This document shows, piece after piece, positions 1-12,389 of a stretch of 64,000 nucleotides of DNA (positions are counted from its first letter, which is position 1; the number at the start of each line of letters is the position of its first letter). The stretch is from Streptomyces rapamycinicus NRRL 5491. GTDB taxonomy: Bacteria > Actinomycetota > Actinomycetes > Streptomycetales > Streptomycetaceae. The position numbers and the translations under genes are program-made. Under the pieces are notes generated by a model. It made no database searches and had not been told where the DNA came from. It saw only the letters and a list, made by a program, of their open reading frames with translations. The stretch covers positions 6,076,001-6,140,000 of the forward strand of contig NZ_CP085193.1 of assembly GCF_024298965.1 (NCBI RefSeq). Direction: 5' to 3'.

Positions 1-2101
1 TCGCCGTGAACCGGATCGACTGGGCCTTCCTGCTGATCAGCAGCAGATCGTCCGCGGAGGAGACCAGTTCGGCGCCGATCAGCTCGTCCTCGCGGCCGTC
101 CTCCATCTCCCGGAGGTTGATCGCGATCACACCGCCCGAGCGGGGCGAGTCGTAGTCCTTCAGCGGGGTCTTCTTCACCAGGCCGGACTTGGTGGCCAGC
201 ACCAGGTACGGCACCGCCTCGTAGTCCCGGATGGCGAGAATCCGCGCGATCTTCTCATCGGGCTGGAAGGCCAGCAGATTCGCCACATGCTGGCCGCGCG
301 CCTCACGTCCCGCGTCCGGCAGTTCGTACGCCTTCGCCCGGTAGACCCGGCCCTTGTTGGTGAAGAACAGCAGCCAGTGGTGGGTGGTCGAGACGAAGAA
401 GTGGGAGACGATGTCGTCCTGCTTCAGCTTCGTCCCGCGCACGCCCTTGCCGCCGCGCTTCTGCGAGCGGTAGTCCTCGGTCTTGGTGCGCTTCACATAG
501 CCGCCACGCGTGATCGTGACGACGATGTCCTCCTCGGCGATCAGGTCCTCGATGGACATGTCGCCGTCGAAGGGGACCAGCTTGGTGCGCCGGTCGTCGC
601 CGAACTTCTCGACGATCGCGGTCAGCTCCTCGCTGATGATCTGCCGCTGCCGCTCGGGCGAGGCCAGGATCGCGTTGTACTCGTTGATCTTGGCCTGCAG
701 CTCGTCATGCTCCTGGACGATCTTCTGACGCTCCAGGGCGGCCAGCCGCCGCAGCTGCATCTCGAGGATCGCGTTCGCCTGGATCTCGTCGATCTCCAGC
801 AGGCCCATCAGGCCCTCGCGCGCGGTCTCCACCGTGTCGCTGCGCCGGATCAGCGCGATGACCTCGTCGATCGCGTCCAGGGCCTTGAGCAGACCGCGCA
901 GGATGTGCGCCCGCTCCTCGGCCTTGCGCAGCCGGAAGCGGGTCCGGCGGACGATGACCTCGACCTGGTGGGTGACCCAGTTGCGGATGAACGCGTCCAG
1001 CGAGAGGGTGCGCGGCACGCCGTCGACCAGGGCCAGCATGTTGGCGCCGAAGTTGGTCTGCAGATCGGTGTGCTTGTAGAGGTTGTTGATGACGACCTTG
1101 GCGACCGCGTCCCGCTTGAGCACGATGACCAGGCGCTGGCCGGTGCGCGAGGAGGTCTCGTCACGGACGTCGGCGATGCCGCCGACCCTGCCGTCCTTCA
1201 CCAGGTCGGCGATCTTCTGCGCGAGGTTGTCCGGGTTCACCTGGTACGGCAGCTCGGTGACCACCAGGCACTGCCGGCCCTGGATCTCCTCGACCTCCAC
1301 CACCGCGCGCATGGTGATCGAGCCGCGCCCGGTGCGGTACGCCTCCTCGATGCCCTTACGGCCGACGACCAGCGCCCCGGTCGGGAAGTCCGGGCCCTTG
1401 ATCCGGTCGATCAGGGCGTCGAGCAGCTCTTCCTGGGTGGCCTCGGGGTTGGCCAGGGCCCACTGGGCGCCCTCGGCCACTTCGCGCAGATTGTGCGGCG
1501 GGATGTTGGTGGCCATACCGACCGCGATCCCCGCCGAGCCGTTGATCAGCAGGTTCGGGAAACGGGCCGGCAGGACCGTCGGCTCCTGGTTGCGGCCGTC
1601 GTAGTTGTCCTGGAAGTCGACGGTCTCCTCGTCGATGTCCCGGAGCATCTCCATCGACAGCGGCGCCATCTTGCACTCGGTGTACCGCATGGCCGCCGCG
1701 GGGTCGTTGCCCGGGGAGCCGAAGTTGCCGTTGGAGTCGACCAGCGGCATCCGCATGGACCACGGCTGGGCCAGCCGCACCAGCGCGTCGTAGATCGACG
1801 AGTCGCCGTGCGGGTGGTAGGTGCCCATGACGTCGCCGACGACGCGGGCGCACTTGTAGAAGCCCTTCTCGGGGCGGTACCCGCCGTCGTACATCGCGTA
1901 CAGCACCCGGCGGTGCACCGGCTTGAGGCCGTCCCGGACGTCGGGCAGCGCACGGCTCACGATCACGCTCATCGCGTAATCGAGGTACGAGCGCTGCATC
2001 TCCGTCTCTAGGCCGACCGGCTCGACGCGGAGGGCGGCGCCGTCGGCGAGCTCGTCGGGGGTCAGGTCGTCGGGCGTGTTCGGGGTGTTCTCGTCGGCCA
2101 T
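1..2101 (-). CDS. gyrA: DNA gyrase subunit A, partial (3' end outside window)
   Basis: Catalytic breakage-reunion subunit of gyrase, which with GyrB introduces negative supercoils. About 700 codons are visible, starting [10 protein letters not shown]; the rest of the C-terminal domain lies beyond base 1. The active-site tyrosine is in [15 protein letters not shown]. The quinolone-resistance region reads [13 protein letters not shown], with the usual Ser and Asp, so it looks quinolone-sensitive. The GyrA box is present as QKRGGKG and marks the start of the DNA-wrapping beta-pinwheel. The gene lies 42 bp downstream of gyrB in the same direction, the usual gyrBA operon. The ATG at 2101 fits the conserved N-terminus of Streptomyces GyrA. 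Confidence 0.97.
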   Translation of the reverse strand, partial: MADENTPNTPDDLTPDELADGAALRVEPVGLETEMQRSYLDYAMSVIVSRALPDVRDGLKPVHRRVLYAMYDGGYRPEKGFYKCARVVGDVMGTYHPHGDSSIYDALVRLAQPWSMRMPLVDSNGNFGSPGNDPAAAMRYTECKMAPLSMEMLRDIDEETVDFQDNYDGRNQEPTVLPARFPNLLINGSAGIAVGMATNIPPHNLREVAEGAQWALANPEATQEELLDALIDRIKGPDFPTGALVVGRKGIEEAYRTGRGSITMRAVVEVEEIQGRQCLVVTELPYQVNPDNLAQKIADLVKDGRVGGIADVRDETSSRTGQRLVIVLKRDAVAKVVINNLYKHTDLQTNFGANMLALVDGVPRTLSLDAFIRNWVTHQVEVIVRRTRFRLRKAEERAHILRGLLKALDAIDEVIALIRRSDTVETAREGLMGLLEIDEIQANAILEMQLRRLAALERQKIVQEHDELQAKINEYNAILASPERQRQIISEELTAIVEKFGDDRRTKLVPFDGDMSIEDLIAEEDIVVTITRGGYVKRTKTEDYRSQKRGGKGVRGTKLKQDDIVSHFFVSTTHHWLLFFTNKGRVYRAKAYELPDAGREARGQHVANLLAFQPDEKIARILAIRDYEAVPYLVLATKSGLVKKTPLKDYDSPRSGGVIAINLREMEDGREDELIGAELVSSADDLLLISRKAQSIRFTA

Positions 2102-2143
2102 TGCTGGTCAAAGTCCTTCTGTCGTCTGCGGCTGGGGGCCGAC

Positions 2144-4480
<2,337 letters not shown>

Positions 4481-5041
4481 TCAGCCGTAGGTGTCCCCCG
4501 GGCCCGTGGAGCCCGGGGAACGCAGCGGGCCGTAGCGCCGGGGCGGGCCGCCGGGGCCCAGAACCTTGATCAGCTTCACCGTGCCCTGGCCCAGATCGGC
4601 GTTGAGCCGGGCCACGAGCTGGGGGGCGAGCAGCCGCAGCTGAGTCGCCCACGCCGTGGAGTCACAGCGCACCGTGAGCACCCGGGCGTCCTCGTCGTAG
4701 CGCTGGGGCTCGCAGTGCTGGGCCACCTCGGGGCCCACCATCTGGGGCCAGCGGCCCATCACCCCGCCGACCGCGGCCGGGGTCTCCCAGCCACGCTCGG
4801 TGATCAGCCGGTTGATCGCCGCACCGAGCGGAAGCGGATCGCGGCCATCGGCGCGCGCGCCGGAGCGCAAGCCCCCTCTGCGCGCCTGCTTCTTCTGCTG
4901 GGCCGCGGCTCCCCGGGCGCGCGCCTGCTCCTTGGCCGCGCGCAGCGCCACCCGCGCGAGATCGACCCCTGAGGGCTCCGGCACCGGCGGGGACCCGGGC
5001 GCCGCCGAGGGCAGCGCGGGCTGGTCCGTCCCGTCCGTCAT
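4481..5041 (-). CDS. dciA: DciA-family (DUF721) replication protein
   Basis: Protein of 186 aa of the DUF721/DciA family. In bacteria without DnaC-type loaders, DciA is thought to load or activate the DnaB replicative helicase. The first 70 residues are Pro/Ala/Arg-rich and probably disordered. The conserved part covers about residues 70-170 and includes the [18 protein letters not shown] opening and [15 protein letters not shown]. The ATG overlaps the recF TGA by four bases (ATGA), so translation is probably coupled. The place between recF and gyrB is the standard actinobacterial one. Family membership is fairly sure; the loader role is known for relatives only. Confidence 0.85.
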   Translation of the reverse strand: MTDGTDQPALPSAAPGSPPVPEPSGVDLARVALRAAKEQARARGAAAQQKKQARRGGLRSGARADGRDPLPLGAAINRLITERGWETPAAVGGVMGRWPQMVGPEVAQHCEPQRYDEDARVLTVRCDSTAWATQLRLLAPQLVARLNADLGQGTVKLIKVLGPGGPPRRYGPLRSPGSTGPGDTYG

Positions 5042-6180
5042 ACCCGCCGCACCTCGCCCTCGGACACCGCGAAGCGCGTACCGGCCAGCACATGCGGGAC
5101 GTCGTCCTCCACCGCCGCGGTCACCAGCACCTGCTCCCCGGGGGCGACCAGCTCGGCCAGCCGCTCCCGGCGCCGCTCGTCCAGCTCCGCGAAGACGTCG
5201 TCGAGCACCAGCACCGGCTCGCCCGCCTCGGTGCGCAGCAGATCGTAGGAGGCCAGCCGCAGAGCGAGGGCGTACGACCAGGACTCGCCATGGCTGGCGT
5301 AGCCCTTCGCCGGGAGCCTGCCCAGCTTGAGGACCAGGTCGTCGCGGTGCGGGCCCACCAGCGTGACCCCGCGCTCGATCTCCTGCTTGCGGGCCTCGGT
5401 GAGGGCGGCCATCAGCAGCTCGTACAGCTCCTCGCGGCTGCCCGCACCGGCCGGCGCCTCACCGGCCGAGCCGCGGTACTCCAGCAGCACCGGGCCGCCG
5501 CCCGGGGCGAGCTGCTCGTACGCCTTGTCGGCGAGCGGCTGGAGCACGGAGATCAGATCGAGCCGCTGGGCGAGCAGCTCGGCACCGGCCCGGGCCAGAT
5601 GCTGGTCCCAGACGTCGAGGGTGGACAGGGCCGCGTCGCCGCCCCCGCTGCGCGAGCCGTGGCGCCGGGCCAGGGCGGCGGTCTTCAGCAGGGTGTTGCG
5701 CTGCTTCAGCACCCGGTCGTAGTCGGAGCGGACCCCCGCCATCCGGGGCGCCCGCGCGGTGATCAGCTCGTCCAGGAACCGGCGCCGCTCGCCGGGATCG
5801 CCCTTGACCAGGGCCAGATCCTCGGGCGCGAACAGCACCGACCGCAGGATCCCCAGCACATCACGCGGCCTGACCTGCGACGATCGATTGATCCGGGCGC
5901 GATTGGCCCTGCCCGGGTTGAGCTCGAGCTCGATCAGCTGCTGCCGGTCCCCCTGGGCGACCGCGGCCCGGACCACGGCCCGCTCCGCGCCCATGCGCAC
6001 CAGCGGGGTGTCGGAGGAGACCCGGTGGCTGCCGAGGGTGGCGAGATAGCCGACGGCCTCGACGAGATTGGTCTTGCCCTGGCCGTTGGGCCCGACGAAG
6101 GCCGTGACGCCCGGGTCGAGCGCCACCTCGGCCCGGGCGTACGAGCGGAAGTCGGCGAGCGAGAGATGCGTGACGTGCAT
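5038..6180 (-). CDS. recF: DNA replication and repair protein RecF
   Basis: SMC-like ATPase of 380 aa, the normal RecF length, acting in recombinational gap repair and replication restart. Walker A is GPNGQGKT at residues 30-37. The C-terminal part has the ABC/SMC signature region and a Walker B-like stretch [11 protein letters not shown]. The start [18 protein letters not shown] is the family N-terminus. It lies downstream of dnaN and gnd in the same direction and overlaps dciA by four bases. Confidence 0.96.
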   Translation of the reverse strand: MHVTHLSLADFRSYARAEVALDPGVTAFVGPNGQGKTNLVEAVGYLATLGSHRVSSDTPLVRMGAERAVVRAAVAQGDRQQLIELELNPGRANRARINRSSQVRPRDVLGILRSVLFAPEDLALVKGDPGERRRFLDELITARAPRMAGVRSDYDRVLKQRNTLLKTAALARRHGSRSGGGDAALSTLDVWDQHLARAGAELLAQRLDLISVLQPLADKAYEQLAPGGGPVLLEYRGSAGEAPAGAGSREELYELLMAALTEARKQEIERGVTLVGPHRDDLVLKLGRLPAKGYASHGESWSYALALRLASYDLLRTEAGEPVLVLDDVFAELDERRRERLAELVAPGEQVLVTAAVEDDVPHVLAGTRFAVSEGEVRRV

Positions 6181-6237
6181 AGTGGGCTGCGCCGACCTCC
6201 CCCGGCAGTACTGCTTGCTTCCGACCCCGAGGGGTGG

Positions 6238-7119
6238 TTACTTCTCGTTGCTCTCGACCGCGTGGCCACCGAACTGATTGCGCAGCGCGGCGACCATCTT
6301 GATCTGCGGCGAGTCCTCCTGGCGGGAGGCGAACCGGGCGAAGAGCGACGCGGTGATCGCGGGCAGCGGCACGGCGTTGTCGATCGCGGCCTCCACGGTC
6401 CAGCGGCCCTCACCGGAGTCCTCCGCGTAGCCCCGCAACCCGTCCAGGTGCTCGTCCTCGTCCAGGGCGCGGACGGCCAGGTCGAGCAGCCAGGAGCGGA
6501 TGACCGTGCCCTCCTGCCAGGAGCGGAAGACCTCGCGGACGTCGGTGACCGAGTCCACCTTCTCCAGCAGCTCCCAGCCCTCGGCGTACGCCTGCATCAT
6601 CGCGTACTCGATGCCGTTGTGGACCATCTTGGCGAAGTGGCCCGCGCCGACCTTGCCGGCGTGGACGGCGCCGACCTCGCCCTCGGGCTTGAGCGCGTCG
6701 AAGATCGGCTGGACCTGGGCCACATGGTCGGCGGCGCCGCCGTACATCAGCGCGTAGCCGTTCTCCAGACCCCAGACACCGCCGGAGACACCGCAGTCGA
6801 CGAAGCCTATGCCCTTGGCGTTGAGCTGCTCGGCGTGGATCTCGTCGTCGGTCCAGCGGGAGTTGCCGCCGTCCACGACGACGTCGCCGGGCGACAGCAG
6901 CTCGGCCAGCTCATCGATGGTGATCTGGGTGGGGACGCCCGCCGGGACCATGACCCACACCACTCGCGGGCCCTTGAGCTTGTTGACGAGCTCATCGATG
7001 CTGTGGACATCGGCGACGTCCGGGTTGCGGTCGTATCCGATGACGGTGTGGCCTGCGCGGCGGATGCGCTCGCGCATGTTGCCGCCCATCTTGCCGAGGC
7101 CGATGAGACCGAGCTCCAT
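6238..7119 (-). CDS. gnd: 6-phosphogluconate dehydrogenase, decarboxylating (short type)
   Basis: Oxidises 6-phosphogluconate to ribulose 5-phosphate and CO2 in the pentose phosphate pathway. At 293 aa it is the short, single-C-terminal-domain type. The Rossmann motif GLGKMG is at residues 7-12, followed by MRERIRRAGHTVIGYDRNP. The DCGVSGGVWGLENGYALMYGG stretch contains the substrate-binding VSGG, and HAGKVGAGHFAKMVHNGIEY carries the catalytic Lys and Asn (each quoted in part). The ribosome site AAAGGA lies about 6 bases before the ATG. Its position between dnaN and recF is characteristic of Streptomyces. Confidence 0.93.
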   Translation of the reverse strand: MELGLIGLGKMGGNMRERIRRAGHTVIGYDRNPDVADVHSIDELVNKLKGPRVVWVMVPAGVPTQITIDELAELLSPGDVVVDGGNSRWTDDEIHAEQLNAKGIGFVDCGVSGGVWGLENGYALMYGGAADHVAQVQPIFDALKPEGEVGAVHAGKVGAGHFAKMVHNGIEYAMMQAYAEGWELLEKVDSVTDVREVFRSWQEGTVIRSWLLDLAVRALDEDEHLDGLRGYAEDSGEGRWTVEAAIDNAVPLPAITASLFARFASRQEDSPQIKMVAALRNQFGGHAVESNEK

Positions 7120-7224
7120 CAGTGATCCTTTGTGCCGTAGTCCGTTGCGTTTCGCGGTGAATCCGAGCCTACGCCCGCGGGTAGCCGCACAGATGTGGGC
7201 TACACCCGCTCATCCGCTCGGCTT

Positions 7225-8355
7225 TCAGCCACTCAGTCGGACCGGCATGATCAGGTACTTGTACGCCTCGTCCGCCTCGGCGTCCATGGCGGGCTTGCCA
7301 CTCAGCAGGGCGGGCTTGGTCGAGGTGGTGAAGGACAGCTGGGCGACCGGCGAGTCGATCGCGCTGAGGCCGTCCAGCAGGAACGTCGGGTTGAAGGCGA
7401 TCGAGATGTCGTCGCCGTCGAGCTGGGCGTCCACCCTTTCCACAGCCTGTGCGTCGTCGCTGGACCCGGCCTCCAGGATCAGCACGCCCTGCTCGAAGGT
7501 GAGCCGCACCGGGGTATTGCGCTCGGCGACCAGGGCCACCCGCTTGACGGCCTCGACGAACGGGGCGGTCTCGATCACCGCGACCGAGTTGAACTCGGTG
7601 GGGAAGAGCGTGCGGTACTTCGGCAGGTCGCCCTCGAGCAGCCGGGTGGTCGTACGGCGCCCGGCGCCCTCGAAGCCGATCAGGCCCTCGCCCGCACCCG
7701 AGCCGGAGAGCGCGAGCGCGACGGTGTCACCGCTGGTCAGCGACTTGGCGGTGTCGAGGAGCGTCTTGGCGGGCACCAGCGCGACGGCGGAGATGTCGGG
7801 GGTCTCGGGCTTCCACAGGAACTCGCGGACCGCGAAGCGGTAGCGGTCGGTGGAGGCCAGCGTGACGGTGTCGCCCTCGATCTCGATCCGCACACCCGTG
7901 AGCACCGGCAGGGTGTCGTCACGGCCGGCGGCGATGGCGACCTGGGCCGCGGCGGCGGCGAAGACCTCACCGGGGACGGTGCCGGTCGCCGTCGGCATCT
8001 GCGGCAGCGTCGGGTACTCCTCCACAGGCAGGGTGTGGAGTGTGAATCGCGAGGAGCCGCAGACCACGGTCACCCGCACGCCGTCGCTGGAGATCTCCAC
8101 AGGGCGGTTGGGGAGGGCGCGGCAGATGTCGGCGAGAAGGCGGCCGGAGACGAGGACCGTGCCGTCGTCCTCGATGTCGGCCTCCACCGAGACGCGGGCC
8201 GAGACCTCGTAGTCGAAGCCGGAGAGGCTCAGCGCGCCTTCCTCCGCCTTCATCAGGATCCCCGCGAGGACGGGCACCGGCGGTCGGGCCGGGAGGCTGC
8301 GGGCCGTCCAGGCCACCGCCTCCGCGAGTACATCGCGCTCCACCCGGATCTTCAC
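7225..8355 (-). CDS. dnaN: DNA polymerase III sliding clamp, beta subunit
   Basis: Beta clamp, 376 aa, the length usual for Streptomyces DnaN; it encircles DNA and tethers the replicative polymerase. The start is the GTG at 8355 (VKIRVERDVLAEAV) because AGGAGG lies about 8 bases upstream and the N-terminus fits the family. A longer in-frame reading from 8436 adds an Arg-rich stretch unlike any clamp. The three clamp folds follow, with the family C-terminus YKYLIMPVRLSG. It is the first gene left of oriC. Confidence 0.96.
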   Translation of the reverse strand: MKIRVERDVLAEAVAWTARSLPARPPVPVLAGILMKAEEGALSLSGFDYEVSARVSVEADIEDDGTVLVSGRLLADICRALPNRPVEISSDGVRVTVVCGSSRFTLHTLPVEEYPTLPQMPTATGTVPGEVFAAAAAQVAIAAGRDDTLPVLTGVRIEIEGDTVTLASTDRYRFAVREFLWKPETPDISAVALVPAKTLLDTAKSLTSGDTVALALSGSGAGEGLIGFEGAGRRTTTRLLEGDLPKYRTLFPTEFNSVAVIETAPFVEAVKRVALVAERNTPVRLTFEQGVLILEAGSSDDAQAVERVDAQLDGDDISIAFNPTFLLDGLSAIDSPVAQLSFTTSTKPALLSGKPAMDAEADEAYKYLIMPVRLSG

Positions 8356-9144
8356 CGTAAGCCGCCTCCTGCTGTTGCTGGCTCGCCCTGCTGGCCTTCG
8401 TCGTCGGCTGTGTTGCCGGAGACCAGTCTGACGCACGCCGCCGACAGTCGGTGCGGCTCGGGGTCAAGTCGGTGCGCGGGGTGTCGGGCGGCTCGGCCCG
8501 AGGTTGTGCACAGGCCCCACTTCGAAGCGGTTTCCTCGCTATCTCTATGTGGTCGTAGTAGTAGGCCCTGTGGAAACCGTGGAAAACTCAATCGGCCCTG
8601 GTCAGAGACCACTTTTTGTCCACCGGGCCTGTGGGTGGAGGCGGTGGACAACCAGGGCTTTCTGTGGATGCCGAAGAGTTCTGCACATGCGATGCACAGA
8701 CATCGCCCGGTTCTCCCCAGCGTCGTCCCCAGTTTTACCCACCTTCCCCACAGCCCAACCCGCCTCTTCGGTGTGACGCCTTTCACTCAGCCGGGTGACC
8801 GTGGCCGTTTCGTTGCCGAACAGTGGACAGCGGTGTGGAGAAGCTGTGGGCAACGGGCCTTCGGCTGTGGGTTGCCGGTGGACAAGCTGACGCGCGGCCT
8901 GTGGGCATCTCGATCGTCCACAGTCTGTGGACTCCGGTTAGCCACAATTCCACAACCGGCTGACCTCGGAGGATCCCCTTCCCACCGGACAGCCTGTGGA
9001 CGCGATCGGGACAACTCCCATGTCCCCAGGGTGTGGACGGTGGATGAGCTGTGGATCTGTGGAGAACCGGGCCGGCCGGACAGGGAATCGAACAGCCTCG
9101 TAGCGGTGAACGACGAGGGACGGCGACGTGACGAGGGGGACGAC
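8356..9144. other. oriC: Chromosomal origin of replication oriC (dnaA-dnaN spacer)
   Basis: Non-coding spacer of about 790 bp packed with DnaA boxes of Streptomyces type (TTGTCCACA and near variants) on both strands. Clear or near matches are at 8504-8512, 8569-8577, 8616-8624, 8643-8651, 8663-8671, 8834-8842, 8845-8853, 8877-8885, 8914-8922, 8926-8934, 8995-9003, 9032-9040, 9050-9058 and 9058-9066. Two clusters (8504-8671 and 8834-9066) flank a box-poor stretch. The number, orientations and place between dnaA and dnaN match oriC described for S. coelicolor and S. lividans. The dnaN promoter must also lie here. Confidence 0.95.
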
Positions 9145-9184
9145 GAAGGGCGCCCCGGGAGATGTCCGTCCCGGAGCGCCCTTC
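9145..9184 (-). terminator. dnaA terminator hairpin
   Basis: Inverted repeat with 16-bp arms (9145-9160 and 9169-9184), one mismatch and an 8-base loop, just downstream of the dnaA stop at 9215. Actinobacterial terminators often lack a U run. It separates dnaA transcription from oriC. Confidence 0.7.
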
Positions 9185-9214
9185 AGCGGTTCGTGGTGGC
9201 CCTGCTGGCCCCTC

Positions 9215-11089
9215 TCAGCCGTTCTTGATGCGGTTGGTCAGCTCGGTCACCTGGTTGTAGATGGAGCGCCGCTCGGCCATCAGCGCCCTGATCTTGCGAT
9301 CGGCGTGCATCACTGTCGTGTGGTCGCGGCCGCCGAACTGCGCGCCGATCTTGGGCAGCGAGAGATCGGTCAGCTCCCGGCAGAGGTACATCGCGATCTG
9401 CCGCGCGGTGACCAGCACCCTGCTGCGGGAGGCGCCGCAGAGATCGTCGACGGTGTGCCCGAAGTAGTCCGCGGTCGCGGCCATGATCGCGGTGGCGGTG
9501 ATCTCCGGGGCCGCGTCCTCGCCGCCGGGGATCAGATCCTTCAGCACGATCTCGGTGAGCCCGAGGTCCACCGGCTGCCGGTTCAGGCTCGCGAAGGCCG
9601 TCACTCTGATCAGCGCGCCCTCCAGCTCACGGATGTTGCGGGAGATCCGCGAGGCGATGAACTCCAGCACCTCCGGCGGCGCGTTCAGCTGCTCCTGCAC
9701 CGCCTTCTTACGGAGGATCGCGATGCGCGTCTCCAGCTCCGGCGGCTGCACATCGGTGATCAGGCCCCACTCGAAGCGGTTGCGGAGCCGGTCCTCCAGG
9801 GTGACCAGCTGCTTGGGCGGCCGGTCGGAGGAGAGCACGATCTGTTTGTTGGCGTTGTGGAGCGTATTGAAGGTGTGGAAGAACTCCTCCTGCGTCGACT
9901 CCTTGCTCGCCAGGAACTGGATGTCGTCGACCAGCAGGATGTCCATGTCGCGGTAGCGCTTGCGGAACGCGTCCGCCTTGCCGTCGCGGATGGAGTTGAT
10001 GAACTCGTTGGTGAACTCCTCCGAGCTCACATAGCGCACCCGGGTGCCGGGGTAGAGGCTGCGCGCGTAGTGCCCGATGGCATGCAGCAGGTGGGTCTTG
10101 CCGAGCCCGGACTCGCCGTAGATGAACAGCGGGTTGTACGCCTTGGCCGGCGCCTCGGCGACGGCGACCGCCGCGGCGTGCGCGAAGCGGTTGGACGCGC
10201 CGATGACGAAGGTGTCGAAGAGGTACTTGGGGTTCAGCCGCGCGGTCGGCTCACCGGGGCCGGACGCGGGCGCGGGCTGAGCGGCGAGCGGGCCGGGGGC
10301 ACCGGTCTGCGAGGGCAGCACGGGCGGTCCGCCGCGCGCGCGCTCGAGCGGGTCGGGCAGATCGTGGCGCTGCTCGTACGGCGGGCGCTCGGGGCTCGCC
10401 CCGGGGCGGGGGATGCCACCGGGACCGCCGCCGGGGCCGTGGCCCGGCCCGGGGCGCTCGGCGCCCGGTCCGCGGTAGTCGCCGCGCGGCTGCTCGTACG
10501 GCTGCTGGTCGTAGCCGGACTGCTGGTCGTAGCCGGATTGCTGGTCATAGCCGGACGGGGCGCGCTGGGAGGCGTACGGGTCGCTCTCCGGGAAGCCGCC
10601 GAGCCGGGGCTGCTGCCAGCCGTAGTCGTCACGGCCCCGCGGCCAGGCGCCCGGTTCGGGGCGGGACTGCTGATACCCGGGGTACGCGGGGCGGGCCGAC
10701 GGAAGATCGTCCGGCGCCTGGCGGCCATAGCCGTCCCGGCCGTCGTAGCCCTCATAGGACTCGCGCTGCTCGCGCTGCGGCTGCGGGGGCACGATCGGCT
10801 CGCCGGCGGACTCGTCCACGGTGATCGCGATGCGGATAGGACGGCCGCACTCCCGGCTCAGCGTTTCGCTGACGACTGGGGCCAGCCGGCCCTCCAGTAC
10901 GCCCTTGGCGAATTCGTTGGGGACGGCGAGCAGCGCGGTGTCGGCGACGAGCGCGAGGGGCTGGCACCGCTTGATCCAGTGCTCGTCCTTGGCCTCGACG
11001 CCTTGTCCGCCCTGCCCGGAGCCCTCTCCCAGCAGCCGCTCGAGCACACGTGGCCACACTGCGGCAAGATCGGCGGGTACGTCAGCCAC
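9215..11089 (-). CDS. dnaA: Chromosomal replication initiator DnaA
   Basis: AAA+ initiator that binds DnaA boxes in oriC, 624 aa from the GTG at 11089 ([17 protein letters not shown]). Domain I (about 1-110) is followed by a very long Gly/Pro/Tyr/Gln-rich domain II (about 110-285) typical of Streptomyces, with three near-identical 18-bp units at 10503-10556 encoding QQSGYD. Walker A GESGLGKT is near residue 325 and Walker B reads [10 protein letters not shown]. The C-terminal helix-turn-helix has the DnaA signature [15 protein letters not shown] longer reading to 11185 would start inside the mapped-looking leader, so I prefer the GTG. Confidence 0.97.
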   Translation of the reverse strand: MADVPADLAAVWPRVLERLLGEGSGQGGQGVEAKDEHWIKRCQPLALVADTALLAVPNEFAKGVLEGRLAPVVSETLSRECGRPIRIAITVDESAGEPIVPPQPQREQRESYEGYDGRDGYGRQAPDDLPSARPAYPGYQQSRPEPGAWPRGRDDYGWQQPRLGGFPESDPYASQRAPSGYDQQSGYDQQSGYDQQPYEQPRGDYRGPGAERPGPGHGPGGGPGGIPRPGASPERPPYEQRHDLPDPLERARGGPPVLPSQTGAPGPLAAQPAPASGPGEPTARLNPKYLFDTFVIGASNRFAHAAAVAVAEAPAKAYNPLFIYGESGLGKTHLLHAIGHYARSLYPGTRVRYVSSEEFTNEFINSIRDGKADAFRKRYRDMDILLVDDIQFLASKESTQEEFFHTFNTLHNANKQIVLSSDRPPKQLVTLEDRLRNRFEWGLITDVQPPELETRIAILRKKAVQEQLNAPPEVLEFIASRISRNIRELEGALIRVTAFASLNRQPVDLGLTEIVLKDLIPGGEDAAPEITATAIMAATADYFGHTVDDLCGASRSRVLVTARQIAMYLCRELTDLSLPKIGAQFGGRDHTTVMHADRKIRALMAERRSIYNQVTELTNRIKNG

Positions 11090-11183
11090 AGGGCACGCTC
11101 TCTCACTCGCTGGGTGGGGGACGCCGACAGGTCCCACGAATGTGTGGTTCTCGGGACGGGCGTGAAGGAATCGGAGCCCAGCC

Positions 11184-11213
11184 ACGGTAGTCAGGCCGGG
11201 GTACAGGGTTCAA
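11184..11213 (-). promoter_or_regulatory. dnaA promoter
   Basis: Minus-strand TTGAAC (plus bases 11208-11213), 18-bp spacer, TACCGT (11184-11189), about 95 bases before the dnaA GTG. This fits a housekeeping SigHrdB-type promoter. The DnaA boxes at 11218-11238 lie directly upstream of the -35. Confidence 0.65.
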
Positions 11214-11217
11214 GTCG

Positions 11218-11238
11218 TTGTCCACAGGGTGTGTACAA
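11218..11238. promoter_or_regulatory. Head-to-head DnaA boxes at dnaA promoter
   Basis: A perfect TTGTCCACA (11218-11226) faces TGTGTACAA (11230-11238, inverse of TTGTACACA) across 3 bp, immediately upstream of the dnaA -35. This is the arrangement known for autoregulation of Streptomyces dnaA. Confidence 0.75.
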
Positions 11239-11320
11239 ATGTGCCATGCGATGTCGCCGGGCGTTCCCTTGCCCCTAGGCTGTGGGGGCATAGCGCGCTG
11301 TCAGGGTGTCGGCCACCGGT

Positions 11321-11350
11321 TTGACCGGATGGCGTAACCGCGCGTACCGT
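11321..11350 (+). promoter_or_regulatory. rpmH operon promoter
   Basis: TTGACC (11321-11326), 18-bp spacer, TACCGT (11345-11350), about 175 bases before rpmH. It reads away from the dnaA promoter and has the same -10 and spacing. The rest of the 437-bp dnaA-rpmH spacer shows no gene. Confidence 0.6.
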
Positions 11351-11526
11351 AACCAGGTCGAGTTGTCGATGGCTGCTGCCGCCTGCCTCCGATGGGCAAG
11401 GATTCACGGGCTGATGATCCGTGGTCGTGAAGCGGTGCACTCGGGCGTATTGCGAGCTACTCGTGGGCGCACGGTGACAGCCAAGCGATAGACCGCCACC
11501 ATCCGATTCATTTCTGGAGCCCCCGA

Positions 11527-11664
11527 GTGAGCAAGCGCACCTTCCAGCCGAACAACCGTCGTCGCGCGAAGACCCACGGCTTCCGGCTGCGGATGCGCAC
11601 CCGTGCCGGCCGCGCGATCCTCGCGTCCCGCCGTAGCAAGGGTCGCGCCCGCCTGTCGGCCTGA
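11527..11664 (+). CDS. rpmH: 50S ribosomal protein L34
   Basis: Basic 45-aa protein of the large ribosomal subunit. The sequence begins [19 protein letters not shown] and ends ARLSA, an almost invariant L34. It starts with GTG at 11527, with GGAG at 11516-11519. First gene to the right of dnaA; rnpA follows 24 bp later. Confidence 0.97.
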   Translation: MSKRTFQPNNRRRAKTHGFRLRMRTRAGRAILASRRSKGRARLSA

Positions 11665-11688
11665 GCAGCCTGACTCAAGGTCCATGAC

Positions 11689-12072
11689 GTGCTGCCTACC
11701 GAACATCGGCTGAGGCGGCGCGAGGACTTCGCGGCCGCGGTACGCCGAGGACGCAGGGCCGGGCGCCCGCTCCTTGTCGTGCATCTTCGTACCGGCCTCA
11801 CCAGCGGTGATACGGACCCGCACGCATCCGGGGAGAGTGCTCCTCCGGCGCGTGCGGGTTTCGTCGTAAGCAAGGCGATCGGCGGTGCCGTCGTCCGCAA
11901 TCTGGTGAAGCGGAGACTGCGCCATCTGATGCGGGACCGCATCGACCGATTTCCCGCAGGTAGCCTTGTGGTCGTACGGGCGCTGCCCGGCGCGGGTGAG
12001 GCGGGTCACGACCAGCTGGCCCGCGATCTCGACACGGCAGTGCAGCGGCTACTGGGAGGGGTGCCGCGATGA
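11689..12072 (+). CDS. rnpA: Ribonuclease P protein component
   Basis: Protein subunit of RNase P, which matures tRNA 5' ends; 127 aa. The conserved RNR motif is seen as [17 protein letters not shown], and the N-terminal [16 protein letters not shown] is typical. GTG start at 11689 with an AAGG about 8 bases upstream. The ATG of yidD overlaps its stop by four bases (ATGA), so the two are probably translationally coupled. Confidence 0.95.
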   Translation: MLPTEHRLRRREDFAAAVRRGRRAGRPLLVVHLRTGLTSGDTDPHASGESAPPARAGFVVSKAIGGAVVRNLVKRRLRHLMRDRIDRFPAGSLVVVRALPGAGEAGHDQLARDLDTAVQRLLGGVPR

Positions 12073-12386
12073 AGTACCCGCTGCTGTGGTTGATCAAGCT
12101 GTACCAGTGGACCATCAGCCCGATGCTGGGACCGGTCTGCAAGTACTACCCGTCGTGCTCGCACTATGGCTATACGGCCATCAACCGGCACGGCGCGGTA
12201 AAAGGAACGGCGCTGACGGCCTGGCGCATCTTGCGCTGCAACCCATGGTCACTCGGTGGCGTCGACCATGTCCCGCCCCGGAAGCGTCCGGTGTGGCACC
12301 AGCGGCTGCGGAACCGCCTCGGCGGGCATCCGGCTGTGGAGCCCGCCGCACAGCCCGAGACCCAGCCCAAAGCCCAAGGAGCCTGA
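12069..12386 (+). CDS. yidD: Membrane protein insertion efficiency factor YidD
   Basis: Small 105-aa protein thought to help YidC-dependent membrane insertion. The core [20 protein letters not shown] and the Cys-containing [15 protein letters not shown] and [14 protein letters not shown] motifs are family hallmarks. A Pro/Gln/Ala-rich tail of about 25 residues follows. It lies between rnpA (4-bp overlap) and yidC (3-bp gap). Confidence 0.95.
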   Translation: MKYPLLWLIKLYQWTISPMLGPVCKYYPSCSHYGYTAINRHGAVKGTALTAWRILRCNPWSLGGVDHVPPRKRPVWHQRLRNRLGGHPAVEPAAQPETQPKAQGA

Positions 12387-12389
12387 TTC

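Noticed and set aside
1780..1850. Possible quinolone-resistant gyrA
   Set aside because: The resistance-determining region keeps Ser and Asp at the usual positions, so it is of the sensitive type.
287..2011. 574-codon plus-strand open frame antisense to gyrA
   Set aside because: High-GC shadow frame; the minus strand encodes a clear GyrA and the plus-strand product has no recognisable domain.
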